A DNA stretch of 64,000 nt from Desertibacillus haloalkaliphilus (lineage in GTDB: Bacteria; Bacillota; Bacilli; Bacillales; KJ1-10-99): contig NZ_JAHPIV010000003.1 of the NCBI RefSeq assembly GCF_019039105.1, positions 198,190 to 262,189 of the forward strand, given 5' to 3'. The translations under genes were made by a program, and so were the position numbers. Below are positions 27,097 through 36,919 of the stretch, one piece after another. The notes under the pieces were generated by a model. The model searched no databases. It was not told where the DNA came from and saw only the letters and a list, made by a program, of their open reading frames with translations. The first letter of the stretch is position 1. Every line of letters starts with the position of its first letter.

Positions 27097-28524
27097 ATGA
27101 CTAGATACATAGAAAAGATGCAGGCTGTTAAGCTGACAATCGTTTTTGTGCTTTGCTTTCTAGCGATACCGAGCTTTGTTTTTGCGGAATCTGTTGAGGA
27201 GCAGCAAAAGCTAGATATGGTGAAGCATTTAATAGAAACATTTTATTATGAGCCCGTAGATGGCGATGTCTTAGAGAGCGATAGCATCTCAGAGATCGTC
27301 GGGCAATTGGACCCGTACTCAGAGTATTTAAGTTATGAGGATTATACTCGATTAGTAGATTCGATTGCACAGGAGTTCGTAGGAATTGGTGTTGAAATTG
27401 AACAAGTCGATGATGGGCTTGCTATAATCAATGTGTTTGATGGCGGAGGCGCTGATGAAGCAGGTGTGCAACCAGGTGACATTATCATTGGAGTTGAAGG
27501 CGTGACTGTAAATGACGTATCACTGGAGGAAGCTCTTCTTCACATACAAGGGGAAGAAGGGACTAAAGTTCAGTTAGACCTTTATCGACCGAAAGACGAA
27601 ACGTTTATCGAGCTTGTGATTGAACGTAAAGTGGTCTCCGTGCCGGTTGTGACGGCAGAGACACTAGGAGGGAATATCGGTTATATTGGTTTACATTCGT
27701 TTAGTGAAGAATCAGCTAGTGAAGTAAAGCAGGCGTTAACGGAACTAGGGGAAGTCGATCAGTATATCTTTGATTTGCGTTATAACGCTGGTGGTTATTT
27801 AGGGGCGGCTCAAGATGTGGCAGGCTTTTTCCCTAGTGTTGGTCATGCGCTTCAAATCAAAGAGCATGACACAGAACAATTGATGTCGCTTTGGGCGATT
27901 ACGCAGGATCAGTTATTTGAACAACCCGTCTCTGTTCTCATTAATGAATACAGTGCAAGTGCCTCGGAGATTGTGGCTGCAGCGGTAAAAGATTACCAAG
28001 CTGCACCAGTTTTCGGTCAAACAAGCTTCGGAAAAGGTACGATGCAAGAACTTTTCCATCTTGAGCCTTACAATGAGGAGTCGGATATTTTACGTTTAAC
28101 AACCGCTGAATTTCTTTCTCCAGCTGGTAAAACAATTAATCAAGTCGGGGTAACTCCAACGGTTGAGACTGAAGTTGGTCGTGAGCTTACTACTGCACAC
28201 GAAACATCCTTAGATAACATCTACCAAGACTATCATGGACTTGGAGAGCTTACTCGACAGGTTGATACGACGACATTTTCGGTAGCATTCTCGATCCCAA
28301 TCGATTGGGAATCAATAACTGAGTCAACGTTTGAGTTCATGGAAGTGGGTGGACAGTCAGTTCCTTTATCCTATGACCCGATTTCCGAAACTGAAATCGG
28401 AATAGAACTAGAGCAACCATTAGAAGAAAATAGAAGCTACAGGCTCTACGTGCACCCAGAAGGTGAGAGTGAGCAAGGGGTGTCGATTGAAAGTGGCTAC
28501 TACGTTTCAGTCGAAGTTAATTAG
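27097..28524 (+). CDS. S41 (CtpA-like) serine protease with PDZ and C-terminal Ig-like domain
   Basis: A 475-aa exported C-terminal-processing-type protease. The signal peptide (1-30) ends SFVFA. A PDZ domain lies at about 92-178 (FVGIGVEIEQ, AGVQPGDIIIGVEG). The S41 core is at about 190-355, with the probable catalytic Ser288 in NEYSASASEIV and Lys313 in TSFGKGTMQ. Family members (CtpA/CtpB) use this Ser/Lys dyad. Beyond the usual length there is an extra ~100-residue C-terminal Ig-like (Big_5-type) domain (about 380-475), similar in style to domains in the next, giant gene. It may process surface proteins. The ribosome binding site gagagggtg is well placed. Confidence 0.9.
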   Translation: MTRYIEKMQAVKLTIVFVLCFLAIPSFVFAESVEEQQKLDMVKHLIETFYYEPVDGDVLESDSISEIVGQLDPYSEYLSYEDYTRLVDSIAQEFVGIGVEIEQVDDGLAIINVFDGGGADEAGVQPGDIIIGVEGVTVNDVSLEEALLHIQGEEGTKVQLDLYRPKDETFIELVIERKVVSVPVVTAETLGGNIGYIGLHSFSEESASEVKQALTELGEVDQYIFDLRYNAGGYLGAAQDVAGFFPSVGHALQIKEHDTEQLMSLWAITQDQLFEQPVSVLINEYSASASEIVAAAVKDYQAAPVFGQTSFGKGTMQELFHLEPYNEESDILRLTTAEFLSPAGKTINQVGVTPTVETEVGRELTTAHETSLDNIYQDYHGLGELTRQVDTTTFSVAFSIPIDWESITESTFEFMEVGGQSVPLSYDPISETEIGIELEQPLEENRSYRLYVHPEGESEQGVSIESGYYVSVEVN

Positions 28525-28538
28525 ATGATGAGAATGTG

Positions 28539-28569
28539 AAAAAAGCGCTGTATATGGCGTTTTTTTTTA
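28539..28569 (+). terminator. Terminator of the S41 protease gene
   Basis: aaaaaagcgc and ggcgtttttttt form a short stem followed by a T run. Confidence 0.65.
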
Positions 28570-28609
28570 TTGGAGAAACAGCAAAATGATATAGGAACTT
28601 TCGCGCAAA

Positions 28610-28620
28610 AATGGTAGAAT
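28610..28620 (+). promoter_or_regulatory. Extended -10 promoter candidate of the giant Fn3 gene
   Basis: AATGGTAGAAT has the TGN extension before a TAGAAT -10 box, about 95 nt before the start codon. Confidence 0.35.
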
Positions 28621-28715
28621 AATAGGGATCGAGGTAGAATTTACTAGATCGAAAGCAACTTTAATGTTGTGGTACTGACACCAAGAATTCACAAAATTTA
28701 GGGGAGGTTTAATCG

Positions 28716-31700
28716 ATGGTTAAAGGAGGAAGGGGAAAGTCGCTTTTTGCGCTGTTTCTATCCTTTTTACTGGTCTTTTCTAACTTTGCCGCGGTCATCG
28801 TTTCACCACAATCAGCTGAGGCAAGTGCTCCGGTTGAGGTTGTGGATGTTGATGTACTGATCGGTGATGATCAGCCAGTAAATTGGAGCAGAGATATTGA
28901 GTATTACCGGATCGACGAGCGACCGACAAATACTGAAATATCTGATTTCTTAAATAATGATGGTCATCGTTATTTTGCTGTTCGCTATGTCGGTGTTGGT
29001 AATAAGCTGTACATGAATCTATTACGATTTGATGAGGGTGATGTTAACTTCACCATATCAAATGGCCGCTTAAACTTTACATCAAATGGCAGTGTGGAAA
29101 GGATGAACACTAGCGGTAATGTAAGCTCGATGAGCAGTGATAGTAGCTTGCGTGGAAATGGTTTTATTGTCAATGAGTTACATGTAAGCTCCAATGAAGC
29201 TGCTGAATTTGCAGTTGAAACCATTGGTGATACATTTGTTGAATTTGCTTGGGACAACAATAATGCAGAGCTATTGAGAGATGGTAGTGTTGTCGTTACA
29301 AACGGCGACCGAGAAGATGTAACCGTACAGCCAAATCGTACATATGAGTATGTGCTTACATACGCTGAAGGTAATCAGTCATTTTTCCTCTATTTAGACG
29401 AGCCGGTTACAACGAAGCGTGCAAGTCTTCATTCTGGACCAGGCTCAAATGCTCAAATTGAACCAATTGAAGTTGATTACCGTCATTCGAGTCTCCAAAC
29501 AACATTAGATTGGAAGACAGATATCGGGCTGATCGATGCTACGATCCCTTTATTTGAGGATATTGCAGCATTTTTAGCAGACCACGCTGATGACGAGGGT
29601 GAACAAAATACAGACATCTATGCAGTGATGTATGAATCACAAAACGAAACATTTTTAAACCTATTTAGCGGTGATATAGAGTTTCGTGATGGGGATGCTA
29701 GGCTGTATTACAATGTACAGGATGAGTCTGCCCTTCGCTTGAATACGGCGGGCAACCGAAATGCAATTGCTAATGATGGTAGCATTTCTGCTCGTGAATA
29801 TAGAGTTTATGAAATTAATTCATCAACGATTGATCGCCGAAGAGATATACTTTTAAACTTAGATCGAATCGGTCGGTCGGAGCATGAAATGGAGCTTGCT
29901 TGGGATAGCGATAATCAGTTTGATGAGTATGTGCTTTCACGTGACGACAGGCAGGTGTATGCGGCTACGAACACTGCTGCTGACGATTATGGTCAGATCT
30001 CATTTAATGATACAGGTTTAACAGCAGGGAAAGAATACAGCTATGTATTAACGGGCAGCTACCGTAATGGCGATACTAACGCTCTCTACGTATCTACGTT
30101 ACATTCGCGTACAAGTACGTCAACGGTAGCTATGGAAGCTGATGAAACGCATGAGTTCGTTCTCCGTTGGCTACCCGTGAGAGAAGCGATTGGTTATACG
30201 ATCGAAAGAAATGGTGAGCCAATTGCACAAATTACTGGACTTACAAATGGTGGGACTGAAGAAGATACAGTCTATCATGACACAGGCCTAGTTGCCGGAG
30301 AGACATATGTCTATGATGTCATTCCTATTTTTGAAATTAACTGTGATGCATTAATTGAAAGTTTTACGACTCGGACGGTCACTTCTTCATCGGTTGAGTT
30401 AGTATGGTCACCGGACAGTCGTGCCGAGCAATATGAAATTGAACGCTTCCGCATGGAAGATGAAGATGATGAGGATGGGATCCGTGAAGGGGAAAATACC
30501 ATTGTTGAGGAGTTTTCCTTTGTAGATGAAGGATTGCGACCGAATACAACTTACAAATATGTAATTACAGCAACGAATCCTTCATGTGAAAATGAAGAAA
30601 AGGTTGAACTTGAAGTAACAACAGCACCTGAACAGCCAACGAATTTTCGGGCTGAGGACATTGGTGCACATGAATTCACACTAAAGTGGACAGAACCAGA
30701 AGGCACTGAAGAGTTTAGATTAGTAGGTCTTTGTGATGGGGTTGAGATAATCGAAACATTATCTTCAACGTCAATTACAATTGATAATTTAGCTCCAGGA
30801 ACAATATGTGACCTGCAATTGTTTGCGATTCCTGAAGGTGTTGATCCAAACTTTGTTCACAGTGACCCTGCACTATTAACAGTTACAACGCTTGACCTTC
30901 ATGAATATAGTGAGCGTCCAGATCAACCGACGAACGTTCGCCTTGTTGAAGAAACACGTACAACAAACTCACTTGAACTTGCTTGGGATGATCAAGAGCG
31001 TGTACATTACTACGAAATCACGAGAAAAGCGTCTGGAGATACTAATGAGCGCGTTTGGACGGTAAACGACACATTTGCAGTTGATGAACCACTAGATCCA
31101 AATACGCAATATGAATATGAAGTAGTTGCGGTTAATAATGTTGGTCCGAGTGTTAAAGAGACCCTTGACCACGACGGCGTCAAAACCTTACCAGCTCAAC
31201 CTGAGCGTTTTCGTGTAACAGATTTTACGCAAAATCGAGTTACCCTAGCTTGGGAGATGGAATCGGGATTGGAGTATACATTAATCCGATTCAATGAAAA
31301 TGGTGATGTTGAGGTATTTGAAGATGTGACATCGAGTTATCGAGACAGAGATGTAGAACCAAATCAGTTTTACGAATATCACTTAATCGCCAGAAACAAT
31401 GTTGGTGAAAGTATTCCAACGATTGCTTCAGTAACGACAAAACCAATGACTATTTTCTGGGGGTCAAATGCAGAGCTTGAAGCAAACGCTGTGACTTCAG
31501 AGACTGTTACCCTTGAATGGGAGCCTTCACTTCAGATGACAGAGCTAATTGACGAATTCAGTGGTTATGTGAGTGCATTGAGCATCGATCAATCTTTAGT
31601 TGATCAAGTGCTTCCATTGGCTGAGCAGCTCGGTTTTGGTGGTATGAATGATTATTTAAATCACCCACGAATTGAAGAATTGCTAGATCTTGTGTCGTCA

Positions 31701-34700
31701 ATTGAAGCAAATGAGATTATAACCATGCTTGAACAGATTGATGAACATAGTGAAACATACGATTTGCTGCGCATGCGTGTGAATGAAAATTTAGTTGAAG
31801 TTGAAGAGGAAGTCATTACTGGGCTCGATCGTCCAGAGTACCTTGATACAAATGTCGAACCGAACACATCATACACGTATTACGTGATCGCTCAAACTGA
31901 ATATGGACAAAGCTCACGACAAAAATTGAGTGTTGTTGATATTGAAGGTGAAGATCGCATTGAAAAAGATTGGGTGCGCACACCACCAGGACAACCAAAT
32001 TTACAAGTTGGTGAGCCGCTATTATCAAATTTCGTCCCATTAGAATGGAATGATGTCGCAGGTGCAAGTGAATACATTTTAAAACGATTTACTGTAGCTG
32101 AAGATGGAACGATTGATGAAGATGATGAAGATTGGGAAAGAACATTATCGATTGAGTATTATCACGATACCGATGTCGTCACAGGTCAAGCTTATGTGTA
32201 CGAAATCATTGCAAAAAATGATTTTAATGATGCGACCAATCAAGAAGGTGATAAAGCTAGCTTAATGGTTATGGTTCCAACTGTTCCGCTTGAAGGACCG
32301 GCATTCTTCGCTTCAAAGATTTTATATACAAAAGCTGAATTATTGTGGGAAGAAGTTGCTGGTGCTGACCTCTACCGTCTACAACGAGAAGATGAGGATG
32401 GTACAGCATATGTGTATGAAGGAGTAAATAATTCCTTTTTAGACGAAGACCTAGAGCCAGGTGAAAGCTATTCTTACACGCTTGAGGTTGTAAAAGATAC
32501 AGAGACAATCATTGAAGAAGTTGAGCTCGACATCGATGCGAAGGACTTTATTATTGCCAACGGTAAGTCTGATACATCTAATCCAATTGAGCTTCTTAAC
32601 ACAAATGTTGCCGCGTTACAGTGGGAAGAAGTTGAAGGAGTTAGGTATGAGCTCTACCGAGATGGTGAGGAAGTTACCGATTATTGGAGTCCAAAGCTTG
32701 TTTATACCGACTTTGGATTAAACAATGACGGTTTAGATTCCGAACGAAACTATGACTATACGCTAGATGTTTTAGAAGGAGACACTGTTGTTGATTCGAT
32801 CTCTGTAACCGTTCGTACGGCAGAATCAGATTGTGGTTCCGGTGACTTACAATTCTTTAAAGATGTTGAAACAGCAGCACAAACAGATGCGACCACGTTA
32901 GTTTGGGCGTGTGAGGACACTTATACGCTGAAACGAAGAACAGTTGGCTCAGGCCTTACGTTTGACGATGTTGATCCATTGTTTTCAAATTCAAGAGAAG
33001 GTCTAACGTATGAAGATGAGCAAGGCTTAATCCCGAATACACTTTATGCGTACAAACTTTCGAACTCTGATGAATCGATTGTGATTGAGGATGTCCTAAC
33101 AAGACCAGAAGCACCGGAAGATTTTGAATGGCAGGCACAAACAACAAATGCTGTGCTATTAGGGTGGGACCAGCCAAATCACGGCAATGAGCCATATCAT
33201 TATGTGATTTATCGTGATGGCGTTGAGATTGCAAACTCACCGGTTCCGGGGCATATCACTACAGTTCTTGATGAGGGATTAGAACCTACAACAAAATATG
33301 AATATACAATCGTTACCCGTAATGATGCTCGTGATAGTGAGGAAGTCCATTTTCCAGTCATTACGAATACGCCATTTGACTTCACAGATATTGGACATAG
33401 TTCGACGACGCTTGAGTGGGACACACATCCAGAAGCAGTGAAGTACATTGTTACACGTAGCCCGGGAGATGGAGACGATCATTCTGTGGTATTTGAAGTT
33501 GAGCGTGATGGTGACAATTGGATTCTAGATTCGGATAGCGAATCTAACACTCATTTTGAAGATGAGCGAATAACTCTTTATGACAGAGGTCTTGATCCAC
33601 TTACCGTTTATGAATATTCTCTAGAAATGGAGTTTGAGACGGAAGTAGGAGGAGAGGTGTATGAAGGTGAGACAGGGGCAACCGTAGGTGTTGTACTAAC
33701 ACCTGATATGCCACTATTCATTGGACAAGCACTAGATACCGATTCGATTGAGGTACAATGGTCGCCGCTTGATCGAGCTTCTGATTATAGCTTACTATAT
33801 CGCGAGCAAGGTGAGAGTGATTGGCGCGATGATGGAATTTCCATTGAAGAGGGTATGACAGATTATGTTTTTGAAGATCTAACTCCGAATACAAACTATG
33901 AATTTGCGATCGTAAGAGATGAGGAAGAGGAAGACCCAATTGCCATTCTTCAACGAGAGTATGATGATGAAGATAATGAGGTAAACCGACCTGTAGCAAC
34001 CTTACCACTTCCGCCATCAGATTTTACAATTGCAGAGCGTACGAGTGATGAGATTGATTTTGAATGGGTAGAAAATCGCGACAATGGTGATGCAGATGCC
34101 TCGTACTACTTATTTAGAGATGATGTTGAGGTTGATGGGTTGCCAGTTGATCGTGAAGGTGATCACACCGAAACGTATGAACTAACTGATCAAAACATTG
34201 ATCCAACAGAAACAGCGGTTTACACGATCGTGACTGTAAACGCTAGTGGGGTAAGCGAGGAAGTTGAAATATTAGTTCCAGGTGCACCTGGGAATTTTAC
34301 GACAACTGAAGTCTTGCCACGTTCAATAGCCTTATCGTGGGATCCAGTCGGTGATGAAACCTTTGTACTAGAGCGATACGGTGAGGATGAAGAGCGTGAA
34401 CGAGTCTGGTATGTAGAAGAGACTGAGTTTGTGGATACGGATGAATTACTACCGAACGGAAAGTATGATTATGAATTAAGTATTTACGACGAAGAAGCCG
34501 ATGGTGACAAGATGCAGTGGACGAACATTCGCCTAGAAGTTCCATTACCACCGGAAACACCACTTGATTTCCGAGCCATTGATACAACTTTTACATCTGC
34601 GGTACTCGAATGGTCACCAGTGAGTGGTGATGACATTGAGTATGTCCTAGCTAGAGATGGAAATGTTGTATACGAAGGAACAGACGTCGTTTTCGCAGAT

Positions 34701-36716
34701 GAAGGACTAGAGGCTGAGGAGACGTATACGTATACGTTACTTGCGACAAACAACGAAACAAATGCTGAAAGTGATCCAACTGATATTACAGTAACAACAG
34801 ATATTTCAGCAGAGCCTAGACCAGACCAAATTACGATTTCGTGGCCGAAGATGGAAGGTGCTATTGCGTATCAACTGACTCGTAATGGTGAACTAATCTA
34901 TGAAGGTGAATTAACGTCGTATACCGATTACGAGGTTTATCCAGAGTATGAATATACGTATGAAGTGATTCCAATTGGCTTGCAAGGTGAAGTGATCGAT
35001 GATAATACCCTTGTTATTGATAGTGAAACGACACCTTTTGAAGTGTGGTTAGAAGCAAGAGCTGATGTCGCACCGACAAAAGAGTGGACGATTGACTTTA
35101 ATCAAAGCTTAAACAGCTCAACAGTGACGAATGAAAATGTTTATGTCGTTCGTGCTGATGATAATGAGGATCGTGACGATCATGATGTAAGACTTGATAC
35201 AAGTGTGATTCTAAATGACCCTGATCGAGAAACGATTACGGTGCTGCCACCAGAAGGCGGCTATGAGCCAGGGGATTATTATTTATGGGTGACTGATGAT
35301 GTAGCATCAGCTGGGCCAGTCCCCCGACAACTGAAACAAGCAATTCGCTTAGAATTCACAGTTAGTCCAACAGCGGAAATCGAAGACCCTTATTACTTCG
35401 AATTCGATGAGCGAGTATGGAGTACAACCGTTCAAAAAGAACGAGTCTTTACAATAAACCTTACGGAGCCGCTTGCATCACGTACGGACGTTGAGGATTA
35501 CGTCTATGTTACGATCGGCTCAAATCATGATAGTGAAAAGCTTGAAGGTGTAGAGGTCGTTTATGACGGAGAAGAAGAGATCAAGGTTTATCCGCCAAAC
35601 GAGAACTATATCCCAGGTAGAAGCTATTATTTATGGGTAAGGGATTTACAAAATGATGATGGAGATCCTGTCCGTGTGATTGATCATGAAACAGGTAATT
35701 TATCTGAAGCGGTAAGAATGCGATTTGATATCGGAGAGCTGGATATCATCGTCAACAGCGAATATCGCTCAGATCTAAGACCATCAAGTGATCGATATCT
35801 CATTAATAAAGATGAACAATGGGAAATCATTTTTAAACCAGTTAATGGAACGGTAACAGAAGAATTACTTGAACAATTAGAAACAACGGTTCAACATTAT
35901 GTGACGGTGACAAACGGTGCTGAAACGGTTGATATGAGGTTCTTACCTCCGGCAATCTCAGATGATGATAAAGTATCGATTATTTTCGAACCGCGCCTAG
36001 GTGAGTATGAAGCAGGTGAGGAGTATCGACTGCATATCGCAGACCGCATCTACTCCGACTATTATTCTCTACATGAGGATATGAGTATTGACTTTACGAC
36101 ACCTGTAAATATTATTATTGATCCGGAAGTTGATAAGAGCGATCCAATCACGGTATGGCCACAAAACCAGCCGGAAGATCCAACATCAATTTTTAGAGAT
36201 TTTACAATTGAATTTGAGCGTGAAGTGGCGTTAAGTTATGAGCGTTACATTTACATTGAAGACGAGCAAGGCAACAGAGTAGAGGTAACATTAGGTAAGA
36301 ATGATCACGGTCATATCACTGTAACAGCGCCAGAAGATGGTTACCAATTTGACTCGACCTATTACTTAATCATTGAGGAAGAGTTGGAGTTTGAACCAGG
36401 ATTTACGCTCGATCAGAATTATAAGCTTCAATTTAATACAGAAGCTGAGGTTGTCACTTCAATTCAAGGGGATGGTACGATTACGATCCTTGATGAAGAA
36501 GTAGCCACAGCGCAATATGTTGCTAGAAATCAATTTCGAAACGATATCGACCATAGTGATGTCACTTGGTCTGTCAACGCTGAAGGTGTAGAGGTTTCAA
36601 ATGACGGTGTCGTAACCGTCGAACCTACAGCTTCAGTCGGTGCCTTCGAATTACACGCAACAGCTGGAGATGAGACAGTAACAAGAACGATTCAATTAAT
36701 TTCTAGTACTGAATAA
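28716..36716 (+). CDS. Giant secreted fibronectin-III repeat protein (2666 aa)
   Basis: A signal peptide (about 1-38, ending AEASA) precedes two related units of about 200 residues (about 39-235 and 245-470). Each has YAVxYxS/YFAVRYVG, LNLFSGD/MNLLRFDEGD and a LRLNTAGN/VERMNTSGN segment. A long array of fibronectin-III modules follows (about 470-2100), with recurrent LxWD/LEWxxV and YEYxV patterns. Next come four Big_5/SbsA-like Ig modules (about 2105-2570; YYLWV.D motif) and a final Big_2-like domain. Several Cys pairs occur in the early Fn3 modules (EINCD/NPSCE, ESDCG/WACED). No SLH, LPXTG, LysM or other wall anchor is visible, so how it is retained is unclear. It is probably a secreted adhesin or matrix protein. 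Ribosome binding site: aggggagg. Confidence 0.88.
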   Translation: MVKGGRGKSLFALFLSFLLVFSNFAAVIVSPQSAEASAPVEVVDVDVLIGDDQPVNWSRDIEYYRIDERPTNTEISDFLNNDGHRYFAVRYVGVGNKLYMNLLRFDEGDVNFTISNGRLNFTSNGSVERMNTSGNVSSMSSDSSLRGNGFIVNELHVSSNEAAEFAVETIGDTFVEFAWDNNNAELLRDGSVVVTNGDREDVTVQPNRTYEYVLTYAEGNQSFFLYLDEPVTTKRASLHSGPGSNAQIEPIEVDYRHSSLQTTLDWKTDIGLIDATIPLFEDIAAFLADHADDEGEQNTDIYAVMYESQNETFLNLFSGDIEFRDGDARLYYNVQDESALRLNTAGNRNAIANDGSISAREYRVYEINSSTIDRRRDILLNLDRIGRSEHEMELAWDSDNQFDEYVLSRDDRQVYAATNTAADDYGQISFNDTGLTAGKEYSYVLTGSYRNGDTNALYVSTLHSRTSTSTVAMEADETHEFVLRWLPVREAIGYTIERNGEPIAQITGLTNGGTEEDTVYHDTGLVAGETYVYDVIPIFEINCDALIESFTTRTVTSSSVELVWSPDSRAEQYEIERFRMEDEDDEDGIREGENTIVEEFSFVDEGLRPNTTYKYVITATNPSCENEEKVELEVTTAPEQPTNFRAEDIGAHEFTLKWTEPEGTEEFRLVGLCDGVEIIETLSSTSITIDNLAPGTICDLQLFAIPEGVDPNFVHSDPALLTVTTLDLHEYSERPDQPTNVRLVEETRTTNSLELAWDDQERVHYYEITRKASGDTNERVWTVNDTFAVDEPLDPNTQYEYEVVAVNNVGPSVKETLDHDGVKTLPAQPERFRVTDFTQNRVTLAWEMESGLEYTLIRFNENGDVEVFEDVTSSYRDRDVEPNQFYEYHLIARNNVGESIPTIASVTTKPMTIFWGSNAELEANAVTSETVTLEWEPSLQMTELIDEFSGYVSALSIDQSLVDQVLPLAEQLGFGGMNDYLNHPRIEELLDLVSSIEANEIITMLEQIDEHSETYDLLRMRVNENLVEVEEEVITGLDRPEYLDTNVEPNTSYTYYVIAQTEYGQSSRQKLSVVDIEGEDRIEKDWVRTPPGQPNLQVGEPLLSNFVPLEWNDVAGASEYILKRFTVAEDGTIDEDDEDWERTLSIEYYHDTDVVTGQAYVYEIIAKNDFNDATNQEGDKASLMVMVPTVPLEGPAFFASKILYTKAELLWEEVAGADLYRLQREDEDGTAYVYEGVNNSFLDEDLEPGESYSYTLEVVKDTETIIEEVELDIDAKDFIIANGKSDTSNPIELLNTNVAALQWEEVEGVRYELYRDGEEVTDYWSPKLVYTDFGLNNDGLDSERNYDYTLDVLEGDTVVDSISVTVRTAESDCGSGDLQFFKDVETAAQTDATTLVWACEDTYTLKRRTVGSGLTFDDVDPLFSNSREGLTYEDEQGLIPNTLYAYKLSNSDESIVIEDVLTRPEAPEDFEWQAQTTNAVLLGWDQPNHGNEPYHYVIYRDGVEIANSPVPGHITTVLDEGLEPTTKYEYTIVTRNDARDSEEVHFPVITNTPFDFTDIGHSSTTLEWDTHPEAVKYIVTRSPGDGDDHSVVFEVERDGDNWILDSDSESNTHFEDERITLYDRGLDPLTVYEYSLEMEFETEVGGEVYEGETGATVGVVLTPDMPLFIGQALDTDSIEVQWSPLDRASDYSLLYREQGESDWRDDGISIEEGMTDYVFEDLTPNTNYEFAIVRDEEEEDPIAILQREYDDEDNEVNRPVATLPLPPSDFTIAERTSDEIDFEWVENRDNGDADASYYLFRDDVEVDGLPVDREGDHTETYELTDQNIDPTETAVYTIVTVNASGVSEEVEILVPGAPGNFTTTEVLPRSIALSWDPVGDETFVLERYGEDEERERVWYVEETEFVDTDELLPNGKYDYELSIYDEEADGDKMQWTNIRLEVPLPPETPLDFRAIDTTFTSAVLEWSPVSGDDIEYVLARDGNVVYEGTDVVFADEGLEAEETYTYTLLATNNETNAESDPTDITVTTDISAEPRPDQITISWPKMEGAIAYQLTRNGELIYEGELTSYTDYEVYPEYEYTYEVIPIGLQGEVIDDNTLVIDSETTPFEVWLEARADVAPTKEWTIDFNQSLNSSTVTNENVYVVRADDNEDRDDHDVRLDTSVILNDPDRETITVLPPEGGYEPGDYYLWVTDDVASAGPVPRQLKQAIRLEFTVSPTAEIEDPYYFEFDERVWSTTVQKERVFTINLTEPLASRTDVEDYVYVTIGSNHDSEKLEGVEVVYDGEEEIKVYPPNENYIPGRSYYLWVRDLQNDDGDPVRVIDHETGNLSEAVRMRFDIGELDIIVNSEYRSDLRPSSDRYLINKDEQWEIIFKPVNGTVTEELLEQLETTVQHYVTVTNGAETVDMRFLPPAISDDDKVSIIFEPRLGEYEAGEEYRLHIADRIYSDYYSLHEDMSIDFTTPVNIIIDPEVDKSDPITVWPQNQPEDPTSIFRDFTIEFEREVALSYERYIYIEDEQGNRVEVTLGKNDHGHITVTAPEDGYQFDSTYYLIIEEELEFEPGFTLDQNYKLQFNTEAEVVTSIQGDGTITILDEEVATAQYVARNQFRNDIDHSDVTWSVNAEGVEVSNDGVVTVEPTASVGAFELHATAGDETVTRTIQLISSTE

Positions 36717-36726
36717 GTAGGAGAAA

Positions 36727-36792
36727 GGGCTGTCCCATAGTGACGATTCACCTTGAATGAGAGGTGACTGTTACTTAGGGGCAGTCTTTTTT
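36727..36792 (+). terminator. Terminator of the giant Fn3 gene
   Basis: gggctgtccc (36727-36736) pairs with ggggcagtct (36778-36787); an inner tgacgattcacc/gaggtgactgtta stem extends it. TTTTTT follows. Confidence 0.75.
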
Positions 36793-36852
36793 GATCTGTA
36801 ATAGTAAAAAACGATCAGAAATTGTGTCCAAATAAAGTTAACATTATTAAAA

Positions 36853-36863
36853 TATGGTAAAAT
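36853..36863 (+). promoter_or_regulatory. Extended -10 promoter candidate of the cyclase operon
   Basis: TATGGTAAAAT fits the TRTGN-extended -10 pattern and lies about 60 nt before the cyclase gene. It is the same 11-mer as at 8636-8646. Confidence 0.45.
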
Positions 36864-36919
36864 ATTCAGTAAAATAGAGAACTATATGTTTAGGTCATTA
36901 GTCTTGAGATGAAAAGGGG

